NCBI GenBank assembly: GCA_028751875.1
Contig: CM054145.1
Location: 6,266,911 to 6,330,910, forward strand
Source: Rapana venosa
Lineage: Eukaryota; Mollusca; Gastropoda; Neogastropoda; Muricidae
DNA: 64,000 nucleotides
Reading direction: 5' to 3'
The notes under the pieces are model-generated. The model had not been told where the DNA came from. It did not search any database and saw only the letters and a program-made list of their open reading frames with translations. Positions within the stretch are counted from its first letter, which is position 1. Every line of letters starts with the position of its first letter. Both the position numbers and the translations under genes were made by a program. Shown here piece after piece: positions 13,801 through 28,400 of this stretch.

Positions 13801-16800
13801 GTAAAGGAAAGCATTAGCAATATACCCCCCCTCCCCCTCCCGGGAACAGACTGATCACTCACTGAATATGATTTTCTGCAAAGAAAACATTGGCTTTGTT
13901 CAACACTTTGTCTGGACTGGGTATGACTAGTGAATAGTGTATGGCAGACACTTGACAAATTTCAGTAATTTTGTATCACTACCTCGGAAATCATGATGCC
14001 TGTGTAGGTGTGATGTATACATGTATGTGAGTGTGTGCATGTCTGTGTGTGTGTGTGAAGTCAAATCAAGTCAAGCCAAATTTTTACTTCCAGATGGTAC
14101 ATTGAACAAGCAATGCATTTGCTTTAGTGTGTGTGTGTTGTCTTCAATTTAACATCTGTTCACTCTCAGTGTGTGTGTGCGTGCATGTGTGTGTGTGTAT
14201 GTATGCACTCATGCATTATTGCAGCACATGTGCAAGTGTTTCATGGCAGCTCACAGAGCATTTTCAGAGATGGACAACAACCCACATGGAACGCACCTCT
14301 TCTTCCTCTTTGAGACTACAGACATAGACGGGGGCAGTGATGAGTAAGTGACGCTTCTTGTCCGCCACATATAACCACCAGGCCTCCTGCTTCTCCTGCA
14401 ACACAAACACAAACATACATACACAAATATATAACCAACAATCTTAACTCCCCTGTGGGGATGCTGGGAGCCTGTCAGTATAAACAGCATCCACACCTTC
14501 TGAAAGTTCTGTGCTAGCAATTCCCTCTCTTCTCTGATTCTCTTTGTTCCTTTTTCTTCCTGCCATCTCCTTCTTGACCCATTCTCCTGCCCCCTCCCCT
14601 CCCGGAAAAACTTGAAACATAATTGTCTCCCATGCCGAAGTTGCATGCGCTGGGCCTGACTTGTTAGGCACTTAAAGGCAGCACAACACTTGTTCGCTCC
14701 TGTGACAGACAACTATAGTTGCTGTTGGAGTGTTTGACGAAGAAGAATGATGATTTAGTGAATACCATACAATCCAGCATAAGAATCGCTGAAGGAGACA
14801 TCCTGCGGCAGTGAAATCCATTTTTGGGTACTTTTTGCAGTCCCCCTACCCACACGAGACAGTTGCTCTCCACTGTATCTCATTGATTTATTTTCCTGTT
14901 ACCCACGCTGGCTGGGAAAGATTGGTACAATGACTTGAGTACCTGGGCCCTGCAGTCAACGACCATCTGCGTTGATACTGTGTGTGAAATCAATGATCTC
15001 GATTAACTTCAAGAATATAAGTCAGGTCGGGTCTCATCCACCTGCTACTGGTAACCTGTAACCCAGTACTACCTGTCCCAGGGATCGAGGTGCCAGCAAC
15101 TAAACTGGCACACAGCATGAAAGCAATGGTAAACTACTTGTATAGAGCAAGTGGCAGAGATAGTGGAATTGGCTCCTACAGTGTGGGAGAGAGAGAAATG
15201 TAAGAGCGACATGTCAGCAACCTTCTGCCAGGCAAACAAGCTTGACCTTACCAACACCCTCTTCAAGCAGCCAGTCAAAATACGCTACAGGTGAATATCA
15301 CCAGGAGACAGAGTGCGGAATCAAATCAACAACATTATGAGCGATATGAGATGGAAGTCAGCAATTCTGAACTTAAAGACCTGGCCAGGCAAAAACTGTG
15401 ACACTGACCACACACTGGTGATGGCAAAAGTAAGACTGCAAGCTATGAAAAATAGCAAAAAATATACCATCCCCTAAATTTGATTCTGAAAACCTTTAAG
15501 ATCCAGTCTTTGCCTCTTGTTTTGAAACTGAAATGAGTGACCGTTTCTGGCAGTGCATGTCAGCGTTCAGTGGGTTGCGGTAACATGAACATACCCAGAG
15601 ACAGAATGTGGCTAGCTCCATGGTGGGCAAAAAATGGTTGCATACGCAAAATCTCACCACTGGTAAATCTCAGAGCTCTAGCCATGGAACAAAAAAAATG
15701 GAAAAAAAAAAAATGAAGGAAACACCTGTGCCAACTTACCGCGGGGAAGAAGGGGCAGTGAACACAGTGGCTTTCTTTCTTCTTGGTCTCCAGGGAGTTC
15801 TCCTTCTTGGACTCCATCTTGAACGTGTCCCAGTCCTCGTCTTCGTCGTCGTCTTCCTCCTTCTTCTTCACCACCACCGCCTTCTCCTCACCAGCGGCCG
15901 CCTCCTCACCACCACCACCACCACCACTACTCCCCCCTCCTCCTCCTCCACTGGTTTCCGGCTCCTCGTCGGATACGTTGTTCTCTTCTCCTGACTCTGT
16001 GGCCGCTCCTTCCTCCTCGGGTTCTTCGCTTTCTGCCCCTGCCGCTCCTGCTGCCGCGATCATTTTCTGTTTGGCACCTTCCGCTGTGGACTTCTGCATG
16101 ACAGGGAAGGCAGGACATACATGACTGGGAGGACTGAGTGATGCATTACAAAAGGGTGGTAGAATGTAGGGGATACTTGATTAGCACGATAGTCTGATGT
16201 ATGATATTTAGACGCATTGGGAGGACTGAGTGATGCATTACAAAAGGGTAGTAGAATGTAGGGGATACTTGATTAGCACGATAGTCTGATGCGTGATATT
16301 TAGAGGGTTCTACAGTAAAATGTTTATTGGCCTGTTTGAAAGGAGGTAGATGCCTATAAACCGTGTCTTCCAAGCTTGGTTTTGATCAGTCGATATGCTG
16401 GTTAATTTTGTGTATGTGTGTGTGTGTGGGTGGTCTTTAATTTTACATCTCTTCACAAAAGTGATATTAGATGTGTGTGTGTGTGTGCACATATAAGATT
16501 ACGTGAAAGCTTTAGTGTGTCGAAATATGTTAATATCCACTCACCGGCTATATATCAATAAGCATTACTGCTCCCCCCCCCCCCCCCCCCCAAACAACAA
16601 AATCATTTACCTGCTCTCTAACATCTCACAAACCTGTACTCTGATATTTTGGAAAATCTTTCAGGACCAATACAAAAATAAATCAATATCACTACACGTG
16701 AAAAGACTTTAAACATCCGACAACAAAATAATTTCCTCCAGAGATCAAGACATCAACGACAATCTTCTCTAACCCTATGAACTTTCGATTAGGTTACATC

Positions 16801-18689
16801 TTCAATCTGACCTGACCCAATACAAAAACAAATGTCTGTGGACTTACTGAAGCTGCTGCAGCGTTTTCTTTGTCGATTTTGGCCTGGGCCGCTGCCTTCC
16901 ACTGGTACGGCTGCTTGGCTTTTTTCTTGGCCTTGCCGCCTTTCTTTTTGCCCTTCTTCTGTTTCTCCCACACCTTGGGCTTGCTCTCACCAGCTAAGCT
17001 GTTGCCCTGCTCACAAACACAACGCAAAAAACTTGAGTTGCCATACATGGAAACACATCACAGGCATTCTGATGATAGACTATGTTTACATACACAACAT
17101 ATGCAAAAATGTATGGCTTCCAACCCCCCCCCCCACCCCCCCCACCAATCATGGGTTCGAATCTTGGCACTATCTGGCGAATTAAGGGTGGGGATTTTTA
17201 CGGTCTCCTAGTTTAGCTAATTAAGGGTGGGGATTTTTACGGTCTCCTAGTTTAGCTACAAGTGCAGACCTGCCACGTCACCCACCACAACACTCTGCCA
17301 AAAACAGTACTGCAGGGAACACTCGAAGGTGGCAGAAAGAGGGGAAGACAGAACAAGTCATGGATGGACAACATCAGAGAATGGACCAGGATGAATGACT
17401 CGGCACTACTGCGCAGAGCCGAGGACCGAGATGAATGGAGGAGGCTTACCACGGCATCGTCTTTCGTGTCTCCTCCATGACCACCAAGGTCACAGGACTG
17501 ATGATGATGATGATGCAGACCTGCCAGTGTGTTTATTCCCTTCATGTTAATGTAGAAGATCAAGCATTCGCATGGGTTATGGAAACAGGGACATGCCCAG
17601 CATACATTCCTGAAGTCAGAAAGCGGCTACCTTCATGGTGGGCCAAAATGGTCGCATATGCAAAATCTCACCATCAGTGAACCTCTGAAGCTCTAGCTGA
17701 GGAACAAAAAAAAAGAAAAGAAAAGAAAAGTTCACTTTCAAAACAGAACATCGCCTGCTAGACATCTAAAAAAATGTTTCCTATCACACATCATCATTAC
17801 CTTGGAATCAAACCAGCACATCTCCTCTGAAGTTGGAGTATGGCTGCCTATATGGTGAGGTACTTGAAAAGAGTGATACACGCAAACTTTGATCCGGTGT
17901 ACTTAGTATCTCACGGTGATTCCCAGGTGGGCTGAGCGAGTGAGAGTGTGGCATGTTCTGGGTGACCCCCAGGGTGTAAAGCTGGGGAAGGCACAACAAA
18001 AAACCAGCACCTCTAATCTAAAAGTTTGTTTTTCAAACCTGTTTCTCATCGTGTTCATCCTCTTCCTCTGCGTCTTCCTCTGCGTTTCCGTTCAGAGTGG
18101 CGTCGTCCTCTTCCATGTGCTCCACACCGGTGATTTCTTTGTCGAACAGGGTCACCATGTCTCGGCGCACCAGGTTGACCGTCACCGTGACAATGGAGCC
18201 CACGGTGATGGTGGAGTCCTCTTCGTCCAGGACTGGTGACATGAAAAAAAATCATCGCTCGTCTTTTCAGTATTGCGGGGTGGGTTTACATAATATGGTG
18301 AAAGGGGCTGCGGATAAAACTATATCGACCCATCAACAAGACAATGTGTTCTCTCTTGTTCTGTTGTTTTCGTCACATATTCCATACGAAAGTTGCTGTT
18401 TCTACAACTTGTGATTATATTGGAGAAGTTCTTAGGGCTCGTAACTGGTTATACAACTATTCCTAAGAAGACGTGTTTGTGTTAGCATGTACATCCTCTC
18501 TCTCTCTCTTCGTGTGTATGTGTATTTGTATATGTACGTGCATGGGTGTGGGTGCGTGTGCTCATAAGTGCTAAGTATTTATCTGCTACTTGTCATGATT
18601 TATCTGCTCGCAATGTTTCATCGACATTCTTGGAATAACACCTGTGGATAGTTTCTGTATACATCACATTGACTTTGCGTGTGTGCATG

Positions 18690-18720
<31 letters not shown>

Positions 18721-21700
18721 TCAATCATTTCACAGCAGAGAGCTGTTGTTTCCCCCCCCCCCACCCACCTTCAGAGCGGATGTTCATCTCGACGTGAGGC
18801 ATGGTGCCACACACCTGGATGATGTCTCTGTACTCCCCTTCTCCCAGACTGCGCAGCATCTGACGCCGGTCCTCGTCTTTCATCGACACAAAGTCACGGA
18901 TGTGGCGGATGTTGCGCTGTTTTCAGACAAAAACCAAACATATTATGAAAACTGGATCTATGATGGCTACACTCAGACACATGCACGCACAAACACATGT
19001 ATGTGCGCACGTACACACACAAAGTGACGGCTAAACATGCATATATACACACACACACTCTCTGAGGAAAATCATGTCGAACATGAATATTACCATTTCA
19101 GAGATGGTGATGCAAAAATTGAAAATCCTTTGAACACTTTTCTTCTTCAAACCGTTGACTATATAAAGTGATTCCACTTCTCACATAGAATTTTTGTTGC
19201 CGTTTGTTTTGCCACACTATAAGATATTCACAATGAACATGTGTCCCACACTAATGAACCAATCTAACTTTTACAAATTCTGAAATGTACACTCACCAAA
19301 AGCTTCCACCCTCACTCCCACCATCATCTTCTATAATCACCCCTCATCTAAAATTGTGAACAACAAAAAATCCTACCAGATGACTTCAGATTTGCCCAAA
19401 TCACTCCCCAAGGGCTTAAGATACAAATCAATCCCGGCACTGAGACACCCCTCCACACACTATTTTCACAACATGCCATCCTCCCTCCCCAAGCCACTCA
19501 AGCCAATAAAGTCTGCAGCACCCAGGTCACAAAGAGAAGACACAACAGTCAGTTTCCGCCCTCCACTTTCAGCTGCTCTCAGCTGCTACCCATTCCATCC
19601 CAGCTGGGGCTGATTCTAGCAGAAAACTGACCGCACCTGCACATGGTAAAAGGGAGGGGTGGGCTAAGTTTAGCACTGGGCCCTTGACTGAGTGAAGGCA
19701 GCAGGAGGAGGAGGAGGAGGGACAGCAGGCAGGAGGAGGAGCAGGTCTGGCTGGCTGACTGACCTTGCGAGTGGTGAAGTGGCGCAGCATGTCTGGGGAG
19801 ATGTGGGGCAGCTGCTGCAGGGGGCTGGACTTCTCGTCCGTGGCCTGCACGATCATCTGGCTCAGCTTCATCAGGTTCTCCACCGTCTCCAGGCGAGGGG
19901 GCTGGTGAACTGATCACACACACACATGTATATACATCAACACACACACATGTATATACATCAACACACACATGTATATACACCAACACACACACACATC
20001 GATACACACACACACACACAAAAACATACATCAACACAACACACATCCACACAAACAGACAGATTACATCAGTGCTGACTCCATTCCCCCCAATAGTCCT
20101 TTGCAAGAGACTATAAACCGAAGCCCCATGTGCGAACGCATGCAGAGCATCTTGCCCACATGTTAAAATCCTGTCCCACCTTTTGGAAGAGTAGGCCATT
20201 TCCTGCAGGTACAAGCCGATAAAGTTTTAAAAAAATGCATGCACACAGGTGTTATGTTTAAGACACCTCCCTGAAGTTGAAATGCAGCTACCTAAATAGT
20301 GGCTGGGGGGGGGGGGGGGGGGGGGGGAGGACAGTGGTATACGCAAAAATCTCATCACTGTTGAACCTCAGAGCTCTAGCTCAAGAATGAAAAAAAAAAT
20401 TATGCAGGTGGCAAATTATGTCAACTGTGTACAGTTTTCTGGATCTTTGAAACACCTTTCTTCCTTGTTTGAATATCACTCTTTATTTTAATTCATTTTC
20501 TTCTTTTATTTCGAGGATAATGGAATACGCACTCGTGTGCATTTTTTACATCCATTCCCCATGTGTATGCAGTTTAGTCAATTCTGTTATCCATTCTCAC
20601 CAGCAAACAATGGCTTACTCTTCCGAAAAGCGGAATGAGTTTTAATGTGTGTGCAAGATATTCTGCGTGCGTTCGCACACGGGACCTCAGTTTACAGTCT
20701 CATCTGAAAGACTTTTAGGGGAAGTGGAGTCGGCACTGATGTTAACTCCACAGGAAAAATCCTCTTGAACGAGATTCGATCCCGGGTCAGCAGATCATGA
20801 ATACATCACTCTCACCACCAGGCTATCCCATCCCCATCGCTATCTGATCCAGTCTGTATATATATATCTTACCTCTTCCAGACATTGCCATGGCAACCAG
20901 ACTGGCACAGATGTTGATCATCTCGTTGATGAGGTATGGGCATTTGTTCAGGATGTAGTTCTGATCTGAAACATGACAAATAAAAACCCACATAAAAATA
21001 TCACCTATCAACGCAAACACTTCGTTTTCTTGCATGTGATACTACTACACCTTACTTGTCAAAAGATCACATTTTCTAATGGAACAGTTTGGTATTCTTT
21101 CTAATATAGTTACATGTGTCACAGCTGTCAGCTATGTTTTCTACAAAAATTAGGAGTACTGTGATTTTTTTCTTCATGTTTTTTTTCCTACAAACGAGAA
21201 CTGTCTTTCACTGTATGTCTTTCCAGATTGGGAATTTCCTCTTTTCTACCCCTCTTTGTTCCTGCCTTGTTCCTTTTTCTTTCTGACACCTCCTGGTCTG
21301 TTTTCTGCCTTCTGGTCCATTCACCACCCTTTCATTAAGAAAGACTTGAAAGATAACAATTCTCTTCCACACCAAAAATCAGACATGCTGGAACTGACTT
21401 TCAGGTGCTTAACAGCAGCGCAATGCATTTTCACTCATATGACAAACAACAGTTGCTGTCTGAACTTTAAATGACGACACAGAAGAAGTATGTTTAGTGC
21501 ATGCACACTAAATCCAAATACATTACAAACTTTCCCTTAAGTCTCCAAATTAAAAAATGCAAGAATTCAATCTCCAGCATAGTTGAATCCCTTTCTCTGG
21601 CTGCAAACTCTGGAGACTGTTTTCTTAACCCAGGCCAAAGTTGGATGCGCTGGGCCCAACTTGTCAGGCGCTTTACTGTACCACGACCACATTTTCGTTC

Positions 21701-24700
21701 ATATGACAGACAATAATAAATGCTGTCTGAGCATTCCAGTGTGACACATTTTCTCTCATATGACAGACAATAATAAATGCTGTCTGAGAATTCCAGCGTG
21801 ACACATTTTCTCTCATATGACAGACAATAATAAATGCTGTCTGAGAATTCCAGCGTGACACATTTTCTCTCATATGACAGACAATAATAAATGCTGTCCG
21901 AGCATTCCAGCGTGACACATTTTCTCTCATATGACAGACAATAATAAACGCTGTCTGAGCATTCCAGCGCGACACATTTTCGTTTATATGACCGACAACA
22001 GCAGTTGCTGTCTGAGCATTCGATGATGAAGAAGATGAAGTATAATTCTAAGACAATTGTTGAAATGAACGAAGCAGACGCTGGCTAGGGTACCTGCTCC
22101 CAGGGTTTCTTCATTCAGCAGAAGTCGCTGGAAGTGGGAGTGGAGCAGCACTCGGGTCTTGACGCTGTAGGGGAAGCACAGCGGACGCTCGCGGTTCTTC
22201 TCCTGGATGTTGCCCAGGATCTTGATCAGCTGCACACCCACACACCAGCAACATCCACAACACAACTGTACACAAATGGTATTAACAGCAATATCTACAA
22301 CAGTCTGACCAAACTATGCACACAAATGGTATGACAACAATATCTACAACAGTCTGACCAAACTATGCACACAAACAGTATGACAACAATATCTACAACA
22401 ATCTGACAAAACTACACATAAATAGTATAACATACATATAATACATACACATACATAACACAGACACATAATACATACACATATGTTATAGATTTTGAAG
22501 ACGAGATATGCTTATATAAGCATAATGCATACACATATATAGCATGCACATAATACTTACACATATATTACATATGTTCAAGATGAGATATACATGTTTA
22601 TATAAGTACTTTAAAAAAAAAAGTTTAATCCAAAAATTTAACAACAAAGGAATTGCAAAGGAATCTAATTCTCCTCCTCCACATACACACACAATTTCAA
22701 TTTTCCTACACACACACATCTATATATTACATGTGAAGGCAAGCACACGCAGAAGCAAAGTTTTCCTTACCGGGGGCAGCTCTTCATTGTCACTGGGCCT
22801 GTCTTGCACCTCAGCATTGTGCATGCGGTCAAATTCACAAGACGCAGCCAAAATCATCACAGCACCTGCAACACAACAACACACACATGCACAGCTTTTG
22901 ATTCATGCTTTTTTTCATTTGGGGACAGGACAGCTCAGAGTGGTCAGAGCACTAGCTTTCCCCCAACCAATGTTAACCCTTACACTGGCGCACTTCCACA
23001 CTATACACTGTATTGCCACTGGTACATTAACAGAGAGAAAAACACAGAAAAACGGTCATATTTTGAATGGTGTATTATTTCTTTTTCCATGCATATTTGA
23101 ACAACACATGTTGAATGAAAGTTATTCAGAATTGAACAAAGAACAAAACAAACACAATTTTAGGGGGTTTAAATAATAAACAGTAATTGACATACCTGGA
23201 TGAAATGTAGAAAAACAGGTGTTTTTTTTCCAGCGCAAGGTGCAGGTAAGGATAAACACACTTCCACACTCCCCCAAAAACAGGTATTTAGTCACCAAAA
23301 GATGCTAAAGTCTCTTTGATGTTGACTCTCCACTACAAGTCAGGCTACAGGGCCCAATACACAGATATTGTTGATGGTAATTATGGTACAAACCCAGGTA
23401 AAATGTCTGTTATGCTTCCGCACAAGAAAACTACACTATTTTTTGTTGTTGAAATATATGAAGAAAAAATAACTGGCTCATCAGATACAAAAAAGGGAAA
23501 AAAATAGATACATAATAGAACACTTTCCAAAGAAGTACACCATCCATGTGTTGTACAGGTGGTCTTTGTTGTTAGTTGTCCCCTGCACCGTCATCTACAT
23601 CACCGTCTGCTCCAGTCTGCTGTCGGAGGGACTCTCTGATAGTAACCCTGGAGGGGGTAGACATTCAAAACAGCCTGGCCACACAGAGTGACCTGGCACT
23701 GTTCACACTGGTAACAGATGTTTCCTTTTGAAGCCAGCCCGGTGTTTTCTGGGTGGATTGCAGGCAAACACAATCACGCAGGGGTCGCTGTCTTTTGGCA
23801 CCGACTTTAGCCAGTTGTAGCTTGGTCGGTGTGTCCCTGTCAGGGTCTGGGGGGGATTGGCTGCCTTCCTTCCTCTTGGGTGAGGCTCTGGGCATCAGGA
23901 GTGAGGAAATCAGCTGATGAGCAAGCTGCCTTCTGAATTCCAGGTGTCAACTTCACAGGTTTCAAACTTGCGGTGTAGGTGGTACGCGTTGCACATTGCC
24001 ACAGTGAAGAGGTAAGAAGAACAGCTTCCCCCACCACTTGTTGGTCTTCCTCAGCACCGAGTAATTTTTGAGCATCTGGTTTAGAAGTGTCAACCCCCCC
24101 AGCTTTTGATGTAGTCAGCAATGCACAGGGTTTCCATATGGCATCCCATTGTCATCCATTTTGTCCAGCTTCGTTCTTGAGGCAGGTGAATGGTGGAGAG
24201 CATATGGGGCATCCGTTTTTCATGGTATTTGGGCAGCAAGGAGGTGGTCGTTCTGACGAAAGTGCTCTGCCCTGAGTCAGCTGGATGGCGTCGCTCGTCG
24301 CCTCTGCTTCTTTAAGGCCTCGGGCATTTCCATGTTGGTGGTTCGAACTGTACCCCAGGCGTAGGTATTGAACAGGTACAGTTGGGTGAAGAGCTCTGGA
24401 CTGGTGTAATAATTGTCATGAAGATCCTTGACCTTTATCTAGGAGACCTCCAAAAGTAGGACACCCAGCACCCCCGGAGAGGTGACAATCAAACCTTCCT
24501 CAAGGTCGAGTGCCTCTTGTCACATCTTTAGCAGGCGTGGAACCTGGTTATGTCCATGGAGATGACATATCCACTCTTTGCTTCACAGGCCTATACGCTT
24601 GATACCAAACTTGTCTGTTTTGCTGGGTTGTACACTCTGAAGCGCAGCCTTCCTTTCCATGGAATGTTGCCTCATCAAAGCTGATGTTCTGCTTGGAGTG

Positions 24701-25442
24701 TACACCTCAGCAAACGCAAAGGGGAAGATGGGTAAAGAATGGCCTAATTTTAAAAAGTGGGTCCCAAACCATTTTTCCTTTTGTTGTCAACAAGATGAAA
24801 ATGACTGAGGATAGCCTGAAACCTCCCAAGGACATGTTCTTGGGGGAAAAAAGCTGTATATGTCAGCTCATCCTGGTTCCAGTACTCCTCGATGTGGCTT
24901 TGATGACCAGGCCATCAAGATCACAGGAGAAAAAAACTGCATCTCAGCTGCGAAACATTCCTCTCTGTCTGGACAAAATAAAAGATAATAGCTAAACTCC
25001 AAGATGACATGTTCTTGGGAAAAAAGTGTATATGTCAGCTCATCCGGTCCAGTACCCTCGAGGTGCTTGATACCAGCCCATCAACATCACACAGCTGAGA
25101 CACAAAACACTGCATCTCAGCTGCGATAACAGGTGTCCCACGATGCGCTGTGAAAATAAAACTATCATAAATATCTGTGTTCTAGTTTTACACACACACA
25201 CAACACACACATCACAACACACACACACCACACACATACTAAAACACAACTGAAGTCTTATAGTATGAGACTATAAAGTAAGCCCATTGTCGAAACACCA
25301 TGTAGAACATCAAAATACACACACAGTACACACAAAACATACACACACACAACATACATACACACACACACACACACATACCACACACACATACACACAC
25401 ACACACATACACATTTCATACACACACACATACATACATACA

Positions 25443-25481
<39 letters not shown>

Positions 25482-28400
25482 ACACTTTTACTTGAGCAAA
25501 AACTGCTGTCATGAACACAATCTGTATATAAAAAAATCCAAAACAATACAAAAAGAAAAAGAAGATATAGGAAGAAAAAGAAAACTGAATCTAAGTGACA
25601 GCAAACTCTAGATCAAAATCTCAGTGCTTACCTTGAGTGAGGTTTCAAATTTCCTGCATCGATTTTTCGTTGAGCGTACAAGTTTGTTTGCTCAACCAGC
25701 TTGTTGATCAAATCGTCATCAATAAAGAGACGAAAAAAATCAATTGGCTGAGGGTTGTTTGGAAAATCTTCGCCGACGTTTAGCGTATTTGGACGATCAA
25801 AGGGCATGTTGATTACACCACCTCCATCTCCCTCACTACTCCAGCCTGAAAGCGCGTCCTCTTCAAAGTCGCGGTTGTTAGGGGCCTGAACTAAGTCCTT
25901 CAGATCGCCAGCCGCATCAGTTCTTGAAGTATTACATCTTTCATAACTTTCATCAGCTTGTTCGATGTTTCCACCGCCCAAGAAATCATTGAAATGGTTT
26001 TGATAAACGATTCGATCACGCTGCATGTTTCTGTGCGCTGCCATCTTGCCGAGTCAGAACCGCTTCGCCGAGCGCCGTGTATATTCAACGATCGCGTACT
26101 CAAAAACAGCTTACAAGTACAGAAAAACAGGTTGCCGGGCCTATCTCATGAATATGCTAATGAGATACCGCAACGTGAAGTGGTTTCGCATCTAAGAAAA
26201 GTAACTGTAACCGGTCAAAGTGACTCACCCTCTCAAACAACTATAGTCGTGACTACCAGTCGTCGGCATACGAAAAGTGCCACGACTATAGTCGTGACAA
26301 CCAGCGTAAGGGTTAAGTAGCATCAGGTGTGATTACCAAGTGGATGGGTGACCATTTGTGCACCTTGGCTTTAGTACTGTCCCCCAGTTCACCTAGCTGT
26401 AAATGGATACCTGCCTTCTTAAGGGTCAGGGAAGGTAAAGTAGCGAGGGAGAGGAGATGGGTGCTGCCCTCAAAATACTGGCTACTGGAGAAGCTGAGGT
26501 TTCTGATGCCTCGCTCTCCTACGATCACATAGGTAAAGATAGGTTATGGGACATCTTTACCTTTTTTTTTCCTCATTTGCTTTTCCCTTAGTTATTGTTG
26601 TAAACTACATCTTTTCAATCACTAACTTAAAGTTTTGAAACTTTTTTTTTAACTGATATAGTAAAAGTTAAAAGCAATTTTGTCCAGCTGCAGCCCATTT
26701 TTTGTACATAAACATGAAGTGCTCACATAAGCATTGCTTGTTGTACTTATTTCATGTAGTGGTGCTATGTTTTTCTGAACTAATACAAATGTTGTTTAAT
26801 CAAACCAAAAGCAGCCTACACAGACAAAGAATTAAAATTGGTATCTCACAGGGCAATATCGCTTCCCTTTCTGCCAAGTATGTTTTCACTTTTTTTTCTT
26901 AATAAAAACTGTTAAGTTTGAGGCTGCATATGTGTGAGTGTGTGTGTGCATGTATTTGTTTGTATTCTAAGTAAATTCTTATTGTATAATAAAGAAAAGT
27001 TGCAAACTAACACAAAACACATGGATGAAAACACAAGCCAACATTCAAGCACACACATGTTTCAATCTGCTGAAGACAGGGGCACAGAGTCGACATTGTA
27101 ACTTACGTTTCAAGATCATGTTGGGCGTCTTGTTGATGAAGTAGTAGTAGAGACGGGTGGTGTCCAGCAGAACTTGATCGCTGCTGAACTTGATCGAGCG
27201 ATACCACCACACGCCCTGAAAAAACCCAACCACAAGTCAAGTCAAAAACACTTTAAACATCCCATGAAGGGCAATTACAATACTGACAGCCACATTGATA
27301 TGTATCATAGTCTTGAAAGACACAAAAAAGCTACATTTTATACTAGTTTAAACAATCCGAGATAACTTCAAATAAAAATATGAAAAACACACATACACAC
27401 ATATGCACACACACACACCAATGTAGGAGTACAATGTTATAAAAACTATTGACAAGAAAAACATACTAAACTTATCATTTACGCATGAACGCATGCACAC
27501 ACTACTTATCACAAAGAAGAGATTTATATACATCGGCCATGACATATTTGGATAACCTTTACTTGCTGTCTCCAACAACAATCTTCTTCTTCCTTTTTTG
27601 TCACGTTTCTCCCAGGGAAGGTTTGACATTGATGAGCCTTCTCCATCTCTCTCTGTTTTGAGCTTCCTCCTTATTTATGCCCCTTTCTCTAAGATCATCT
27701 GCAATACAGGCCCCAACAACAATAAACAAGATTATTTAAATTTTAGGAGAAGCTTTAGAACTTATGAGAAATGACATTTTGATGATCGTAACTTGCAGCC
27801 CCCCCCCCTCCCCAAACCCTCCCTTCCCCCCACCCCCCAAAAAAACCCCAACAAAAGAACTCCAGGAATATTTATGTTAGGATGATGGATGCTATAGCCG
27901 AGTGGTTAAAACTGTTCGGCTTCAATCCCCTGGGTCTGTCAAAACATGGGTTTGAATCTTGGCGGCATCTGATCAATTAAGTGTAGGAATTTTTATGATT
28001 TCCCAGGGTCAACTTCAAGTGCAGAACTGCCAGTGCCTTAATTCCCTTTGCGTATATAAAATATACACATGCAGAAGACCAAACATGCATGTTAAAGATC
28101 CAGTCGTTAATGTCAGCGTTCAGTGTGTTACGGACACACGAAATAACTCAGCCTACATCCCCGAAGTAGGAATGAGGCTACCTTCGTGGCGGGCAAAGAA
28201 TGGCGGTATATGCAAAACCTCACCACTGTACCTCGGACCTCTAGCCGAGAAACAGAAAAAAATGTTAGGAGAGACCACAGAAGTCCAATATTGTGTTGAC
28301 ACAGACACAGATAACGCCCAAAGAAACAAAGAAACTTGAACACTGTGAAGCTACTGACACAAAAGTGTACACTTACCACAACTATGGGAAGGATAATCAT

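Larger units (their letters stand above)
22977..26312 (-). mobile_element. Decayed piggyBac-type transposon in SEC63 intron 8
   Basis: A 3336-bp element flanked by TTAA on both sides (22973-22976 and 26313-26316). Termini are CCCTTACACTGG and, inverted, CCCTTACGCTGG. The minus strand carries piggyBac transposase pieces in correct order: the N-terminal part with [20 protein letters not shown] (25628-26044), a DEA acidic motif (24671-24679), [10 protein letters not shown] (about 24388-24417), GVDTS then, in another frame, [20 protein letters not shown] (about 24035-24096), and the remains of a C-terminal cysteine-rich finger (about 23660-23740). Several frame breaks and an internal duplication make it nonfunctional. 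It lies within a SINE-C copy. Confidence 0.9.
22921..26545 (+). mobile_element. SINE-C copy split by the piggyBac relic
   Basis: Head at 22921-22976 (GGGGACAGGACAGCTCAGAG), remainder at 26313-26545 (GATTACCAAGTGGATGGGTG). The break is exactly at TTAA within GTTAAG of the 5S-like part. Confidence 0.85.

Noticed and set aside
14251..14712. 153-codon minus-strand frame covering SEC63 exon 17
   Set aside because: It runs through a dispersed repeat in a frame different from the exon; the exon-supported frame is the real one.
21673..21975. 100-codon repetitive open frame on the minus strand
   Set aside because: A 57-bp tandem repeat (19 codons) keeps any open frame open; it derives from a dispersed repeat.
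25287..25551. His/Thr or Cys/Val-rich proteins in CA/TG tracts (also 29375-29827, 33325-33579, 39088-39606)
   Set aside because: Microsatellite translation.
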